This document shows positions 20,011 through 28,705 of a stretch of DNA of 64,000 nucleotides, one piece after another. Below the pieces are notes generated by a model. The model worked only from the letters and a program-made list of their open reading frames with translations. It did not search any database and was not told the origin of the DNA. The translations under genes and the position numbers were made by a program. The stretch comes from Polyangiaceae bacterium (GTDB lineage Bacteria; Myxococcota_A; Polyangia; Polyangiales; Polyangiaceae). Every line of letters starts with the position of its first letter. The stretch's first letter is position 1. Where the stretch lies: contig JADJYE010000008.1 in assembly GCA_016719945.1 (NCBI GenBank), positions 310,001 to 374,000 on the forward strand, read 5' to 3'.

Positions 20011-20244
20011 ATGTTCTGGCATCCGCGCGCCGAGCCGTTCGTGTTCCCCGCCCACGCCGAAGCCTTCCAGGTCCCGGAGGGGAGGGTCGCCCTGATCCAG
20101 CACGGTGGGGTGGTCACGCTCGTCGTCGGTGGCAACAACTGCACCTTCAACGTCGACCGCGCTCCCGTGTGGGCGGCAGCAGGGACCGTCGTCCGCTTCC
20201 GGAACGACACCGCCGGCCTCCTGCTTCCCGCCGACGGGCGGTAG
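20011..20244 (+). CDS. Small protein of unknown function (77 residues)
   Basis: A short gene with a strong Shine-Dalgarno, AAGAGG, 6 bases before ATG 20011. The sequence (MFWHPRAEPFVFPAHAEAFQ through VVRFRNDTAGLLLPADGR) is compact and beta-rich, with no signal peptide or transmembrane helix. Its composition is unlike the Arg-rich translations of chance frames here, which supports it being real. It lies 47 bp after the GMC gene and 19 bp before the sulfatase-like gene, so it could belong to either unit. No family recognised. Confidence 0.62.
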   Translation: MFWHPRAEPFVFPAHAEAFQVPEGRVALIQHGGVVTLVVGGNNCTFNVDRAPVWAAAGTVVRFRNDTAGLLLPADGR

Positions 20245-20263
20245 AGGCACCGATCGGGGGAAT

Positions 20264-22207
20264 ATGGCGACGCAGAGGGAGCAGCGAGCGACCGAGCCCC
20301 CCCGCCTGGGCGCGGGGGTCGCGCACCTGTTCGGCTTCGCGCTGCTCGCGGTCGCCAACGCGGGCTTCATTGGCGTCATGGGGCGCGTCCCGTGGAGGGT
20401 CCGCGCCGCTCACCATTTCTTCGACGCTGGGCAGCTGCTCGCGGCAGGCTGCCTCGCCTATGGGGCCTTGGAGGCGTGGCGGCGCTTCGGGCCGGCGCGC
20501 GTCGCGTGGGGGTACGCGGCGGCGGCCCCGCTCGCGATGGCGCTCGGCGCCTTCGTGCTAGGCGACGACCTCATCGGGCCCGCAGCAGATCTGTTCGGGG
20601 AGGAGCGGGCCGAGGACGTGGTTCTCTTGCCGGCGGCGCTCGGTGGGCTCGCCATCCCGGCGTGCCACCTCGTCGCACGGCTGCTTCGCCGACGCCGCGG
20701 CCTCGCGGCCGGTGGGGCGCTCGCGGCCGCGCTGCTCGCCGTCATGAACAACGTCGTCTTGAAGGGCGACTATCGCGGCATCCACGTCGTCCTCGGCCTC
20801 TCGGCCGCGACCCTGTTCGGGTCGTCGCTGACAGATCTCGCGCTCCCCGCCCGCCGGGCCGTCGAGCGGCTCGGCCGCCCTTCAATCGCCTGGGCCCTTC
20901 GGGCGCTGGTGTTCATCCCCGCCGCGCTTTCGCTCGTCTTCGTTCCGAGCCAGAAGGTGCGAGCGCGCCTCATGGCCCTCGACGGGGCGATCATCGCGCC
21001 GCTGCTGCCCTTCCGGAGCTCGAGCGCCACCGCCAGCTACGCGTCCAAGGACCCCTGGTTTTCGCGGCGAGACGGCGTGGCGAGCCTCCCAGCGTCGACG
21101 CCCGCGCTGGTAGAGCAGCCGATCGTCGTCTTGGTGACGATGGACTCGGTCCGCGCGGAGCTGCTCACCGACCCTCGCCACGCCAGGAAGCTGCCGCGCC
21201 TCGCCGCCCTCGCCGAGCAGAGCGTCTTCTTCACCGAGGCGCGGACGCCGGGCTCCGGGACGGTCATCGCCTTCTCCCAGATCTTCACCGGCAAGCACAC
21301 CTTCCAGCTGCAATGGGGTCGCGAGAACAAGCGCGCGCTCCCGAAGAAGGACACGTCACCGCGCTTCCCCGAGCTGCTCGCGGCCGACGGGGTGCAGACC
21401 GTCACCTTCGCGAGCTTCGAGCGCTTGCTGCCCTCCTTCGGCATCGCCCGGGGCTTCGAGGAGGCCGAGCTCGTCCCTGCCCCCACGGGACAAGACTACG
21501 CGCTGTCGGCGCAGATGATGGACGCCGCGACCGCTCGCGTCGCGGCGCACGACGGCGGGCGCATGTTCCTCTTCATGCACCTGATGGATCCCCATTACCC
21601 CTACGACGCCGCGTCGACGAAGGGCCCCGAGCTCAGCCGATACGTGGCGGAGGCGGGCCTGTGCAGCGAGGCGATCGGTCGGCTCGTCGACGCCCTGACG
21701 GAGAAGGGGCTGTGGGGGCGGACGATCCTGATCGTCGCGGCGGACCACGGCGAAGGCCTGAACAAACACGGGATCCCTCGCCACAACATTGGCCTGTACG
21801 AGGAGATCGTGCGCGTCCCGCTGCTCATCCGCGTGCCCGGCGTGCCCGGCCGGCGCGTCGACACCCCCGTCACGCTGCTCGACCTCGGCCCCACCATCCT
21901 CGATCTCTATGGGCTGCCGACGCCGGGCGCGTTCATGGGGCAGAGCCTGGTCCCCTTCCTCCGCGGCGAGAGCCCGACGCTCACGCGACCCATCGTCGCG
22001 TCGGCGCTGTTCAACGCGAACGCGATGTACGCCTTCCCTCACAAGGTCATCGTCGACCGAGACAAGAAGAGCGTCGAGGTCTTCGACCTCGTGACCGACC
22101 CCGACGAGCGGGAGAACCTGGCCGACGAGAAGGGCGGCGAGCTCTCGGGGATGCTCGAGGCCTTCATCAAGGCGCACGACGTCGGCGGCGGCCCAGACCG
22201 GCGGTGA
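20264..22207 (+). CDS. Membrane sulfatase/phosphoesterase-like protein (alkaline phosphatase superfamily)
   Basis: 647 residues from ATG 20264 behind a GGGGG ribosome site. The first 240 residues carry about five transmembrane helices (for example LFGFALLAVANAGFIGVMG). The C-terminal periplasmic domain begins with IVVLVTMDSVRAELL, the metal-binding start of the sulfatase fold. The HLMDPHYPYD segment and VAADHGEGLNKHG provide the other metal ligands. The formylglycine motif CxPSR is absent; the equivalent region reads PGSGTVIAFSQIFTGKH, so a Ser or Thr nucleophile is likelier, as in LTA synthases and phosphoethanolamine transferases. The overall plan (helices plus sulfatase domain) matches such transferases acting on envelope lipids or glycans. 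Substrate unknown. Confidence 0.82.
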   Translation: MATQREQRATEPPRLGAGVAHLFGFALLAVANAGFIGVMGRVPWRVRAAHHFFDAGQLLAAGCLAYGALEAWRRFGPARVAWGYAAAAPLAMALGAFVLGDDLIGPAADLFGEERAEDVVLLPAALGGLAIPACHLVARLLRRRRGLAAGGALAAALLAVMNNVVLKGDYRGIHVVLGLSAATLFGSSLTDLALPARRAVERLGRPSIAWALRALVFIPAALSLVFVPSQKVRARLMALDGAIIAPLLPFRSSSATASYASKDPWFSRRDGVASLPASTPALVEQPIVVLVTMDSVRAELLTDPRHARKLPRLAALAEQSVFFTEARTPGSGTVIAFSQIFTGKHTFQLQWGRENKRALPKKDTSPRFPELLAADGVQTVTFASFERLLPSFGIARGFEEAELVPAPTGQDYALSAQMMDAATARVAAHDGGRMFLFMHLMDPHYPYDAASTKGPELSRYVAEAGLCSEAIGRLVDALTEKGLWGRTILIVAADHGEGLNKHGIPRHNIGLYEEIVRVPLLIRVPGVPGRRVDTPVTLLDLGPTILDLYGLPTPGAFMGQSLVPFLRGESPTLTRPIVASALFNANAMYAFPHKVIVDRDKKSVEVFDLVTDPDERENLADEKGGELSGMLEAFIKAHDVGGGPDRR

Positions 22208-22243
22208 GGCTCGAGGCGCGCTGACGGGCACGCCTTGGTCGCC

Positions 22244-23404
22244 TCAGCCCTTCGGCGGCGGCCGAGAAGGCGCTCCGGCTCGAGGCTTGAGGGTGCCCTG
22301 CCCCCGCTGCCGAGCCCAGATGACCGCGTCCCTCGGGACGACGACGCCCGCTCCTTGCAGCAGCGGGGGAACGCCCGCGAGGGGACGGCAGGTGGCGCGC
22401 AGCCCCTCTCGGACGTCGGCCGGCGTCAGCCCCGGGCACGCCTCCAACATCTGCGCGACGACGGCCGCGACGATGGGCGCCGCGAACGACGTGCCATCGA
22501 CGTGCTGGTAGCTCGGGCTGATGTACTTCTGGTCGACGATGCGCTGTCGCACGGCCGACAGGATTTTCGCGAGGGACGCGTCGTCGCGGCGCTCGAGATC
22601 GAGCGCCCGCCCGTGGCGAAAGCGGATATCGCACTCGGTCTCTTCGAGCACCCGCAGCAAATGGAACAGGTACGGCGCCTCACGCTCGGTGTGCGTGCCC
22701 GGGACCATCGGCGCGGGCAGGCGCGAGGCAGGAGCGAGCAGATCTGGCTTGGGGGTGCGGCTCGAACGAGCGCCAGCGCTCGACGGCCAGCGCTCGTCGT
22801 CGGCCGAGAGCAGCGTGTTGTTGTCGTCGATGCCGCCGACCGAGAGCACACTGGCCACCGACGCGGGGGGCGAAGGCGGCGCCCCCTCCAGGTTCCCAGC
22901 CGCAGCGACGACGACGACCCCGCTCGAGACGAGCGCCGCGGCCACCTGTTCGACGGCGGCGGCGTGCGGGTCGTCCCACGACACGCCCAGCGAGACGTTG
23001 ACGACGCGGACGCCGAGCTCGGGCCGCTCGAGCACCCATTTCAGGGCCCGCGCGACCGCCGCCCCGGTGATCGACTCACCCGGCGCGCGCACGACCTTCA
23101 CCAGCACGAGCTCGGCCTCGTGCGCGATGCCGCGGTAGCGCCCGCCCGAGAGGTACCCGCTCCCGGCGGAGCAGCAGGCGGTCATGGTGCCGTGCCAGAC
23201 GTGCGCGTGCAGATCGAGAAAGTCGTCGGCGGTCGCGGGAGAGTCGTGGGTGATATCAGCGATCGCCCGCAACCGATCGCGGGGCCGGATCAGATCCGCG
23301 TGAGGAAAGAACGCAGAGTCGACGAACGCGATCGTGACGCCCCGGCCCGCGTACTCCGGGTGGACATCGAGGCGTTCGTGCAGCGCGAGGACGTGCTCGG
23401 TCAC
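22244..23404 (-). CDS. Subtilisin-like serine protease (S8), no signal peptide
   Basis: 386 residues. The catalytic triad is visible: Asp29 in TIAFVDSAFFP, His71 in VWHGTMTA and Ser306 in DGTSFAAPI, with the oxyanion Asn region near VVVVAAAGNLEG. There is an unusual roughly 90-residue insert between the core strand and the Ser motif (TEREAPYLFHLLRVLEETECDIRF...). No signal peptide or propeptide is evident, so it may be an intracellular protease, although secretion by other routes cannot be excluded. It is convergent with the sulfatase-like gene (36-bp gap), and its upstream side is the tandem repeat array. The target is unknown. Confidence 0.88.
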   Translation of the reverse strand: MTEHVLALHERLDVHPEYAGRGVTIAFVDSAFFPHADLIRPRDRLRAIADITHDSPATADDFLDLHAHVWHGTMTACCSAGSGYLSGGRYRGIAHEAELVLVKVVRAPGESITGAAVARALKWVLERPELGVRVVNVSLGVSWDDPHAAAVEQVAAALVSSGVVVVAAAGNLEGAPPSPPASVASVLSVGGIDDNNTLLSADDERWPSSAGARSSRTPKPDLLAPASRLPAPMVPGTHTEREAPYLFHLLRVLEETECDIRFRHGRALDLERRDDASLAKILSAVRQRIVDQKYISPSYQHVDGTSFAAPIVAAVVAQMLEACPGLTPADVREGLRATCRPLAGVPPLLQGAGVVVPRDAVIWARQRGQGTLKPRAGAPSRPPPKG

Positions 23405-23628
23405 GGGCGACGGATATCACAGGCGCCTTCCCCCGCGACCCACACGAAGACCTTGCGCTCGAAAAGTCGACGCTGGCCCTTGGGAGGCGTGGCGCTTGCG
23501 GTTTCCCCCCTCTCACCCCTCGCCTCCAACGAGGGGTGAGACGTCGAGCACAGCAAGGAAACAGCTGCGGAGCCGCACTTCGCCGCACGCGCGACGGAGA
23601 GGAGGGCAACGGGGGGTTGGGGGGGTGA

Positions 23629-24125
23629 AATGGCGGCCACAACGCCGCCACCTTGCTGGAGGCTCCCGCGTTCTGGCCGCGCCCCCCCGCCTCCGCCGCG
23701 CGCCGCGCGGCCACAACGCCACCACCGTGCTGGAGGCTCCCGCGTTCTGGCCGCGCCCCCCCGCCTCCGCCGCGCCGCACGCCGCCACCACCGTGCTGGA
23801 GGCTCCCGCGTTCTGGCCGCGCCCCGCCTCCGCCGCGCGCCCCGCCACGCCGCCGCGTGGCACAACGCCACCACCGTGCTGGAGGCTCCCGCGTTCTGGC
23901 CGCGCCCCCCGCCTCCGCCGCGCGCCGCGCGGCCGCCGACAACGCCACCACCTTGCTGAAGGCTGCCGCGTTCTGGCCGCGCCCCCCGCCTCCGCCGCGC
24001 GCCGCGCGGCCACAACGGCACCTCCTTGCTGAAGGCTGCCGCGTTCTGGCCGCGCCCCCCGCCTCCGCCGCGCGCCGCGCGGCCACAACGCCGCCACCTC
24101 CCTCGAGCCTCACCCGTTCTGGCCG
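23629..24125. repeat. Tandem array of ~73-bp GC-rich units (6 full + 1 degenerate)
   Basis: The anchor TTCTGGCCG recurs at 23671, 23745, 23811, 23894, 23971, 24044 and, in a degenerate copy, 24117, giving spacings of 74, 66, 83, 77, 73 and 73 bp. Each unit reads roughly GCTGGAGGCTCCCGCG, TTCTGGCCGCGCCCCCCGCC, then CCGCGCGCCGCGCGG (a 6-bp GC stem-loop) and CACAACGCCACCACC. The period is not a multiple of three, so it does not encode a protein repeat even though frames stay open by GC bias. The seventh copy overlaps the 3' end of lspA, whose stop at 24110 lies inside it. It fills the whole 700-bp gap between lspA and the protease gene. The remainder, 23405-23628, shows no gene. Confidence 0.85.
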
Positions 24126-24622
24126 ACCCCTTCGTGCGCGCCACCTCGTCTGGCCGCCCCGCCGCGGCTCGCCGCGAGGGCCAGCACGGCAGCGCCGACG
24201 ACGAGCGCGACGTCGGCCACGTTGAAGATGGGCCAATGGGTGAGGTGCAGGAAATCGACGACGAAGCCCCGCAGCCATCGGTCGAGGACGTTCCCGAGGG
24301 CGCCTCCGGCCATGAGGGCGAAGCCGACGTGCTCTGCAGCCGAGCCGCGCCTCCTCGCCCACCACATCGCCGCGAGCGCGGCGAACATGACCGTCGCGAC
24401 GACCGCCAAGAGGAGGGACTTCTGGTCGCTGCTCCACGTCGACAGCAGGCTGAAGGCGGTGTCGCGGTTCTCCGCGTACCGCAGCTCGAACACCCCGGGG
24501 ACGACACCGACCCCCCCGGTCCGCGGGAGCATGGCCGACGCCGCGGCCTTCGTGGCGTGGTCGCAGCCGACGAGCGACGCCGACAAGCCCAGCAGCAAGG
24601 CAGCCTTCAAGGAGCGATTCAC
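24110..24622 (-). CDS. lspA: Lipoprotein signal peptidase (signal peptidase II)
   Basis: 170 residues, the normal length. The first helix contains CDHATK, matching the N-terminal DxxTK signature. The second conserved block is ELRYAENRDTAFSLL. The catalytic aspartates are Asp114 in GGALGNVLDRWLRG and Asp137 in WPIFNVADVALV. Four transmembrane helices are present. It removes signal peptides from prolipoproteins at the inner membrane, fitting the many lipoproteins in this window. The last dozen residues (ARRGGAHEGVGQNG) are encoded by the edge of the adjacent tandem repeat array, so the C-terminus has probably been rewritten by the repeat. Not linked to ileS as it is in many bacteria. Confidence 0.92.
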   Translation of the reverse strand: MNRSLKAALLLGLSASLVGCDHATKAAASAMLPRTGGVGVVPGVFELRYAENRDTAFSLLSTWSSDQKSLLLAVVATVMFAALAAMWWARRRGSAAEHVGFALMAGGALGNVLDRWLRGFVVDFLHLTHWPIFNVADVALVVGAAVLALAASRGGAARRGGAHEGVGQNG

Positions 24623-24792
24623 GGGGACTCGAGCGCCCGCCCCGCCTTCGGTATTCCCGCGAGCCCGTCACATCCCTGCTCGGGCGAACGCCCCGCGCGA
24701 GCCGCGTTCCGGCCCGTCACCTCGGCGGCGCCCCGCCCACCTGAACACGCCGTGGGCTTGCGGCACGCCGCGTGAGCGGAGATTCTCCCGCC

Positions 24793-26007
24793 ATGGCGAC
24801 CGACGCGCGGCCCCTCAACATCCTCTGCCTGGCCTGCTTCAACACCGGCGACCGCTTCATCGAGCGCGCGAAGGAGCGAGGGGCTCGCGTCTACCTGCTC
24901 ACCAAGGAGACGTACCTGCGCAAGAAGCGCTGGCGCAGAGACCTGCTCGAGGACGTGTTCGCAGAGCCCGATAACACCCCGATCGCCCACACCATGAACA
25001 CCGTCGGGTTCCTCTCCCGCACGCTCCGCTTCGACCGGATCATCCCCTTCGACGACGTCGAGGTCGACGCCGCGGCCCGCCTCCGAGAGCACTTCCGCAT
25101 CCCAGGCATGGGCGACACCCGCGCCCGCGTCTTCCGCGACAAGCTGGCGATGCGCATCCGCGCCCAAGAGGAGGGCATCCGCGTGCCGGACTTCGTCGGC
25201 GTGATCCACCACGACGACGTCCGCGCCTTCATCGAGCGCGTCCCGGCGCCCTGGATGCTCAAGCCCCGCACCGAGGCCTCCAGCACCGGGATCCAGCGCA
25301 TCGAGAGCGCCGACAAGCTGTGGTCGACCATCCACGAGCTCGGCGATCGCGCCCACCACTTCCTGCTCGAGCGGTACCTCCCCGGGGACGTCTACCACGC
25401 GGACTCCGTCGTCTCGGAGGGCAAGGTGGTGTTCGTCGAGGTCCACAAGAACGGCGCGCCCCCGTTCGACGTGTCCCATAGCGGAGGGGTCTTCAGCACG
25501 ACCACGGTGGAGCGTGGCTCCGCGGACTCGAAGGCCATCACCGAGATGAACGAGCAGGTCCTCACGCGCTTCGGGCTGCTGCGCGGCGTCGCGCACCTCG
25601 AGTTCATCAAGTCGCGAAAAGATGGGCAGATCTACTTCCTCGAGGCGGGCGCGCGCGTCGGCGGCGCCCACGTCGCGGACGTCGTGGAGGCCGCGACGGG
25701 GGTCAACCTGTGGGCGGAGTGGGCCGACATCGAGATCGACAAGGGCGAGGTGCCTTACCACCTCCCCGAGCGGCGCAGCGACTACGCGGGGCTCGTCCAG
25801 TGCCTCGCCCGCGTCGAGCACCCCGACCTCTCAGCCTTCTCCGACCCTGAGGTGTCGTACCGCGTCCCCGACCCGTACCACGCGGGGCTGGTGGTGCGCT
25901 CGCCCAGCTTCGCGCGGGTCAACCAGCTGCTCGACGAATACACGCGCCGCCTCACCGCCGAGCACATGGCGGTCATGCCCCATTACGAGCTCCCGCCGCT
26001 GCGCTGA
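24793..26007 (+). CDS. ATP-grasp domain protein (carboxylate-amine ligase-like)
   Basis: 404 residues from ATG 24793; an in-frame GTG 7 codons earlier is the alternative. The N-terminal 100 residues look like a pre-ATP-grasp Rossmann domain (ILCLACFNTGDRFIERAKERG). The ATP-grasp core includes WMLKPRTEASSTGIQRI (the Lys and Gly-rich ATP loop), FLLERYLPGDVYHADS and the metal-binding IYFLEAGARVGGAHVADVV, where the Glu and Arg positions match carboxylate-amine ligases. Family enzymes join a carboxylate to an amine or thiol with ATP. It sits 22 bp before a second ATP-grasp-like gene, pointing to a two-step ligation pathway. Substrates unknown. Confidence 0.8.
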   Translation: MATDARPLNILCLACFNTGDRFIERAKERGARVYLLTKETYLRKKRWRRDLLEDVFAEPDNTPIAHTMNTVGFLSRTLRFDRIIPFDDVEVDAAARLREHFRIPGMGDTRARVFRDKLAMRIRAQEEGIRVPDFVGVIHHDDVRAFIERVPAPWMLKPRTEASSTGIQRIESADKLWSTIHELGDRAHHFLLERYLPGDVYHADSVVSEGKVVFVEVHKNGAPPFDVSHSGGVFSTTTVERGSADSKAITEMNEQVLTRFGLLRGVAHLEFIKSRKDGQIYFLEAGARVGGAHVADVVEAATGVNLWAEWADIEIDKGEVPYHLPERRSDYAGLVQCLARVEHPDLSAFSDPEVSYRVPDPYHAGLVVRSPSFARVNQLLDEYTRRLTAEHMAVMPHYELPPLR

Positions 26008-26029
26008 GCCCCCAGGCTCGCCCACCGCC

Positions 26030-27355
26030 ATGGAACGCTACCAACCGCCCGAACGACTGTTCCCCGAGGGACACCGGCTCCACCGCCTGGTGCGACCGAC
26101 CTTCTCGTCGATCCGCCGGACGATGCGCGGGATGTTCGTCTCGACGATCTGGGTCGACGCGGATCTCGACCCCGCGCGAGCGGGCTTCCGCCCGTCCTAC
26201 GACTCGCTCTACGGCAAGGGCGCCTCCCTCGTCATGCCGTTCGTGGCGGCTTGGCTGTCCACGGGCCCGAGCAAGGGCGAGCGCCCCAGCGAGAGCGGCA
26301 ACATCGCCTTCTTCCCTGCGGGCGTCGACGCGTCGCTGCTCGACTACGCGAGGCGCGTCGGCCTGCTCGGGGAGTACGAGATGGTCGCCAGCGCCGCGGA
26401 GCTGAAGGAGCGAGTGCGGCGCGACCCCCTGAAGCGCCGCCTCTACAACATCGACGACCTCGGCGCGGACTTCGACGCCTGCTCCAAGGTCTCGTCCGCG
26501 CTCTCGAGGTGGCTCAACTCCAAGGAGAGCCTCCACGCGGTCACCGCCTTCGCCCCGCGAGAGCGCGTGAAGGACATGGGCGACGTCGGCCCCGAGGACT
26601 TCGCCTGGGCGCGGTCGGCAGGCGCGGGCCGGGTGTTCCTGAAGACGTGCAACACCGAGAGCGCCGGCATGGGCGTGTACATCGCCGCCACCGAGGCGGA
26701 CTTCGAGGCGCAGCTCGAGACCATCCGCGCCAAGCAGCGCCGCTTCGACCTCAGCCGCCGCCTGGTCATCCAGCCCGAGATCAAGGGGAGGAACTGCAGC
26801 TTCCAGGTCCTGCTCGACCCGCGCGACAAGGGCACCGTGAGCGTCGTCGCCCTCAGCGATCAAATCGTCGAGGCGGACGGCAAGACGTACCGCTCCTCGA
26901 TCAACCACCCCATCGAGCCGGAGGCGGTCGAGCCGATCGGAGAGGCCATCCTCGAGATGGTCGACCGCATCTGGGATCGACACTCCGACGCCTTTGGGTT
27001 CCTCATGTCGGACTACTTCGCGACCGACCGCGGACCGGTCATCTATGACCCCGGGATCCGACCCACAGGCAACACGGCGACGGCCCTCGCCGCCCACCTC
27101 GCTCGCGCGCTGACCGGCGAGTTCCACGCCACGAGCCTGGTCCCCTTCCCCACGGGCCGCGAGGGGCTGACCTTCGGCGAGTTCGCGGCGCTGGCGGGGG
27201 ACCTGGTCTCCCCCGAGGCGCTCGCGTCGAAGGGCCGCGCGGTGATGCCCTGGGGCTGGAACCCGCTCCAGGGCTTCGGGATGCTCATCGCGATCGCGAG
27301 GGACGAGGCGGGCCTCGACCTGACGCGCGAAGAGATCGCGAGCGTGCTTCGTTGA
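26030..27355 (+). CDS. Second ATP-grasp-like protein
   Basis: 441 residues from ATG 26030. The N-terminal part resembles a pre-ATP-grasp domain (GNIAFFPAGVDASLLDYARRV). Downstream, RVFLKTCNTESAGMGVYIAA looks like the ATP-binding Lys and Gly-loop strand, LVIQPEIKGRNCSFQVLLD the adenine pocket, and FGFLMSDYFATDRGPVIYDPGIRPTGNTAT the metal-binding end with an Arg/Asn-rich signature. The call is from fold-like pattern and operon context; it could be a peptide ligase or a related amide-bond former. It overlaps the next gene by 4 bp through a TTGA junction. Confidence 0.65.
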   Translation: MERYQPPERLFPEGHRLHRLVRPTFSSIRRTMRGMFVSTIWVDADLDPARAGFRPSYDSLYGKGASLVMPFVAAWLSTGPSKGERPSESGNIAFFPAGVDASLLDYARRVGLLGEYEMVASAAELKERVRRDPLKRRLYNIDDLGADFDACSKVSSALSRWLNSKESLHAVTAFAPRERVKDMGDVGPEDFAWARSAGAGRVFLKTCNTESAGMGVYIAATEADFEAQLETIRAKQRRFDLSRRLVIQPEIKGRNCSFQVLLDPRDKGTVSVVALSDQIVEADGKTYRSSINHPIEPEAVEPIGEAILEMVDRIWDRHSDAFGFLMSDYFATDRGPVIYDPGIRPTGNTATALAAHLARALTGEFHATSLVPFPTGREGLTFGEFAALAGDLVSPEALASKGRAVMPWGWNPLQGFGMLIAIARDEAGLDLTREEIASVLR

Positions 27356-28170
27356 TCGAGCCTCGCGACGAGCTCATCGACCTGCCGTCGGGGCCGCTGC
27401 GCGTTCGGGTGCGGGGGCACGGCCCCGCCGTCGTCTGGTGCCACGGGATCTTCTTCCCGATCGAGGTCGACGACCACAGCGCGCTCGGCCGCGTCCTCTC
27501 GGACGACGCGCTCGGTCTCACGGTGGTCCGCTTCGACGCGCGCGGCCACGGCAAGTCGCCCGCGGGCCCTGACGCGACGGCCCACAGGTGGGACGTCATG
27601 GCGCGCGACGTCCTCGAGCTGTGCGACGAGCTCGGCCTCGAAGACGTCGCGCTCGGTGGCATCTCGATGGGCGCCGCCGTCGCGCTGCACGCGGCCCTGC
27701 TCGCGCCCGCCCGCGTCCGCGCGATGTTGCTCTTCGCGCCGCCGACGGCCTGGGAGACGCGGGTCACGGAGCAGGCGCGCTACCGCACGCTCCTCGACTT
27801 CGGCACGCCTGAGCGCCTGGCCCAGCACGTCGATGACGACATGAGGCAGCTCTTCCCCGCTGGGCCCATCCCCCCCGCGCTCGTCGCCATGGTGGCGGCG
27901 CTCGCCGCGTCGACCTGGAGCGCCCTCGAGCGGGTCATCGAGGGCGCCGCCGAGAGCGATCTACCGCCCAAGGTGGCCCTCTCTTGCCTCGGCCTGCCGG
28001 TCCTGCTTCGTCCTTGGAGGGACGACCCGGGCCACCCCCTCGGCACCGCGCAGGCCCTCGCCAGCGCCCTGCCCGCGGCGGACCTGAAGGTCCTCGACAG
28101 CTTCGACGACGAGCCAGGGATGCGTCAGGCCTTCGCCCGGCTCAGAGACCTTCTGGTCGACCCCGCGTGA
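27352..28170 (+). CDS. Alpha/beta-hydrolase fold protein
   Basis: 272 residues from a TTG start overlapping the ATP-grasp stop (TTGA), implying translational coupling. The fold is clear: VVWCHGIFFP (oxyanion HG), RFDARGHGKSPAG, the nucleophile elbow LGGISMGAAVALH, and an acid-loop candidate in LLRPWRDDPGHP. The expected catalytic His near the C-terminus is not in its usual place: the final segment reads SFDDEPGMRQAFARL. The only late His is in DDPGHP, so activity may be altered. In an operon with two ligases it could be a thioesterase, an esterase that releases or deprotects the product, or a vestigial enzyme. Confidence 0.8.
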   Translation: MIEPRDELIDLPSGPLRVRVRGHGPAVVWCHGIFFPIEVDDHSALGRVLSDDALGLTVVRFDARGHGKSPAGPDATAHRWDVMARDVLELCDELGLEDVALGGISMGAAVALHAALLAPARVRAMLLFAPPTAWETRVTEQARYRTLLDFGTPERLAQHVDDDMRQLFPAGPIPPALVAMVAALAASTWSALERVIEGAAESDLPPKVALSCLGLPVLLRPWRDDPGHPLGTAQALASALPAADLKVLDSFDDEPGMRQAFARLRDLLVDPA

Positions 28171-28206
28171 CGTTCGGGCGACCCCTGCCGACTGGTGAGG
28201 GTGTCC

Positions 28207-28683
28207 ATGAAGAACGTCTTCCTCGCTGCCCTGCTCTTCGCCCTCGGCTGTCAGTCTCAGACGTCCGCGACCGCCGAGGTGCAGTCGATCCCGCTCCCGG
28301 AGAGCGAGCCGGCTCCCGCCGAGCAGATCCAGGCCGAACCGCTCAGCGGCGGCGCGGGTGACGCGGCGTCGCTCGCGCCGCCCGTCGAGGTCAAAGAGCC
28401 CGTCGTCGCGAGCGTCGGCAGAGACCTCAACGCCCGGCCGCGTGCCTGCCCGCCGGGGCCACCGCCGGGCTGCGCGACCTGCCCCAAGCAGAAGTGTGTC
28501 GATGGCAAGTGGGTGGACGTTCCGCAGGCGAAGACCTGCGCAAAGCCTCCCCCGGGCGGCCCCTGCGCGGGCGCGATCGGCTTCTGCCCGGTGTGGAGCT
28601 GCGTCGACGGCAAGTGGGTCGACCAGCGCCCGAGCCGCAAGGGCCCCGGTAGCCCGAGCGACCCGCTCGCGCCGATGCTCTAA
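28207..28683 (+). CDS. Cys-rich lipoprotein with duplicated CVDGKWVD motif
   Basis: 158 residues. MKNVFLAALLFALGC is a short type II signal peptide (lipobox ALGC). An acidic/Pro spacer of about 55 residues leads to a Cys-rich C-terminal half containing two copies of a C-x(n)-CVDGKWVD unit (residues about 92-106 and 124-138) that probably form small disulfide-stabilised modules. Paired CxDGxW elements recur in myxobacterial lipoproteins of unknown role. It starts 36 bp after the hydrolase gene on the same strand but looks functionally unrelated. No enzymatic motif. Confidence 0.75.
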   Translation: MKNVFLAALLFALGCQSQTSATAEVQSIPLPESEPAPAEQIQAEPLSGGAGDAASLAPPVEVKEPVVASVGRDLNARPRACPPGPPPGCATCPKQKCVDGKWVDVPQAKTCAKPPPGGPCAGAIGFCPVWSCVDGKWVDQRPSRKGPGSPSDPLAPML

Positions 28684-28705
28684 CCCGACGAACGGGAGCG
28701 GCTGT

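Noticed and set aside
23629..24125. CRISPR array
   Set aside because: Units are contiguous, lack short unique spacers of uniform length, and no cas genes are nearby; it is a simple tandem repeat.
23513..24671. Long open frames through the repeat array as repeat proteins
   Set aside because: The period of about 73 bp is not divisible by three, and the frames are low-complexity Arg/Gly/Ala in every phase.
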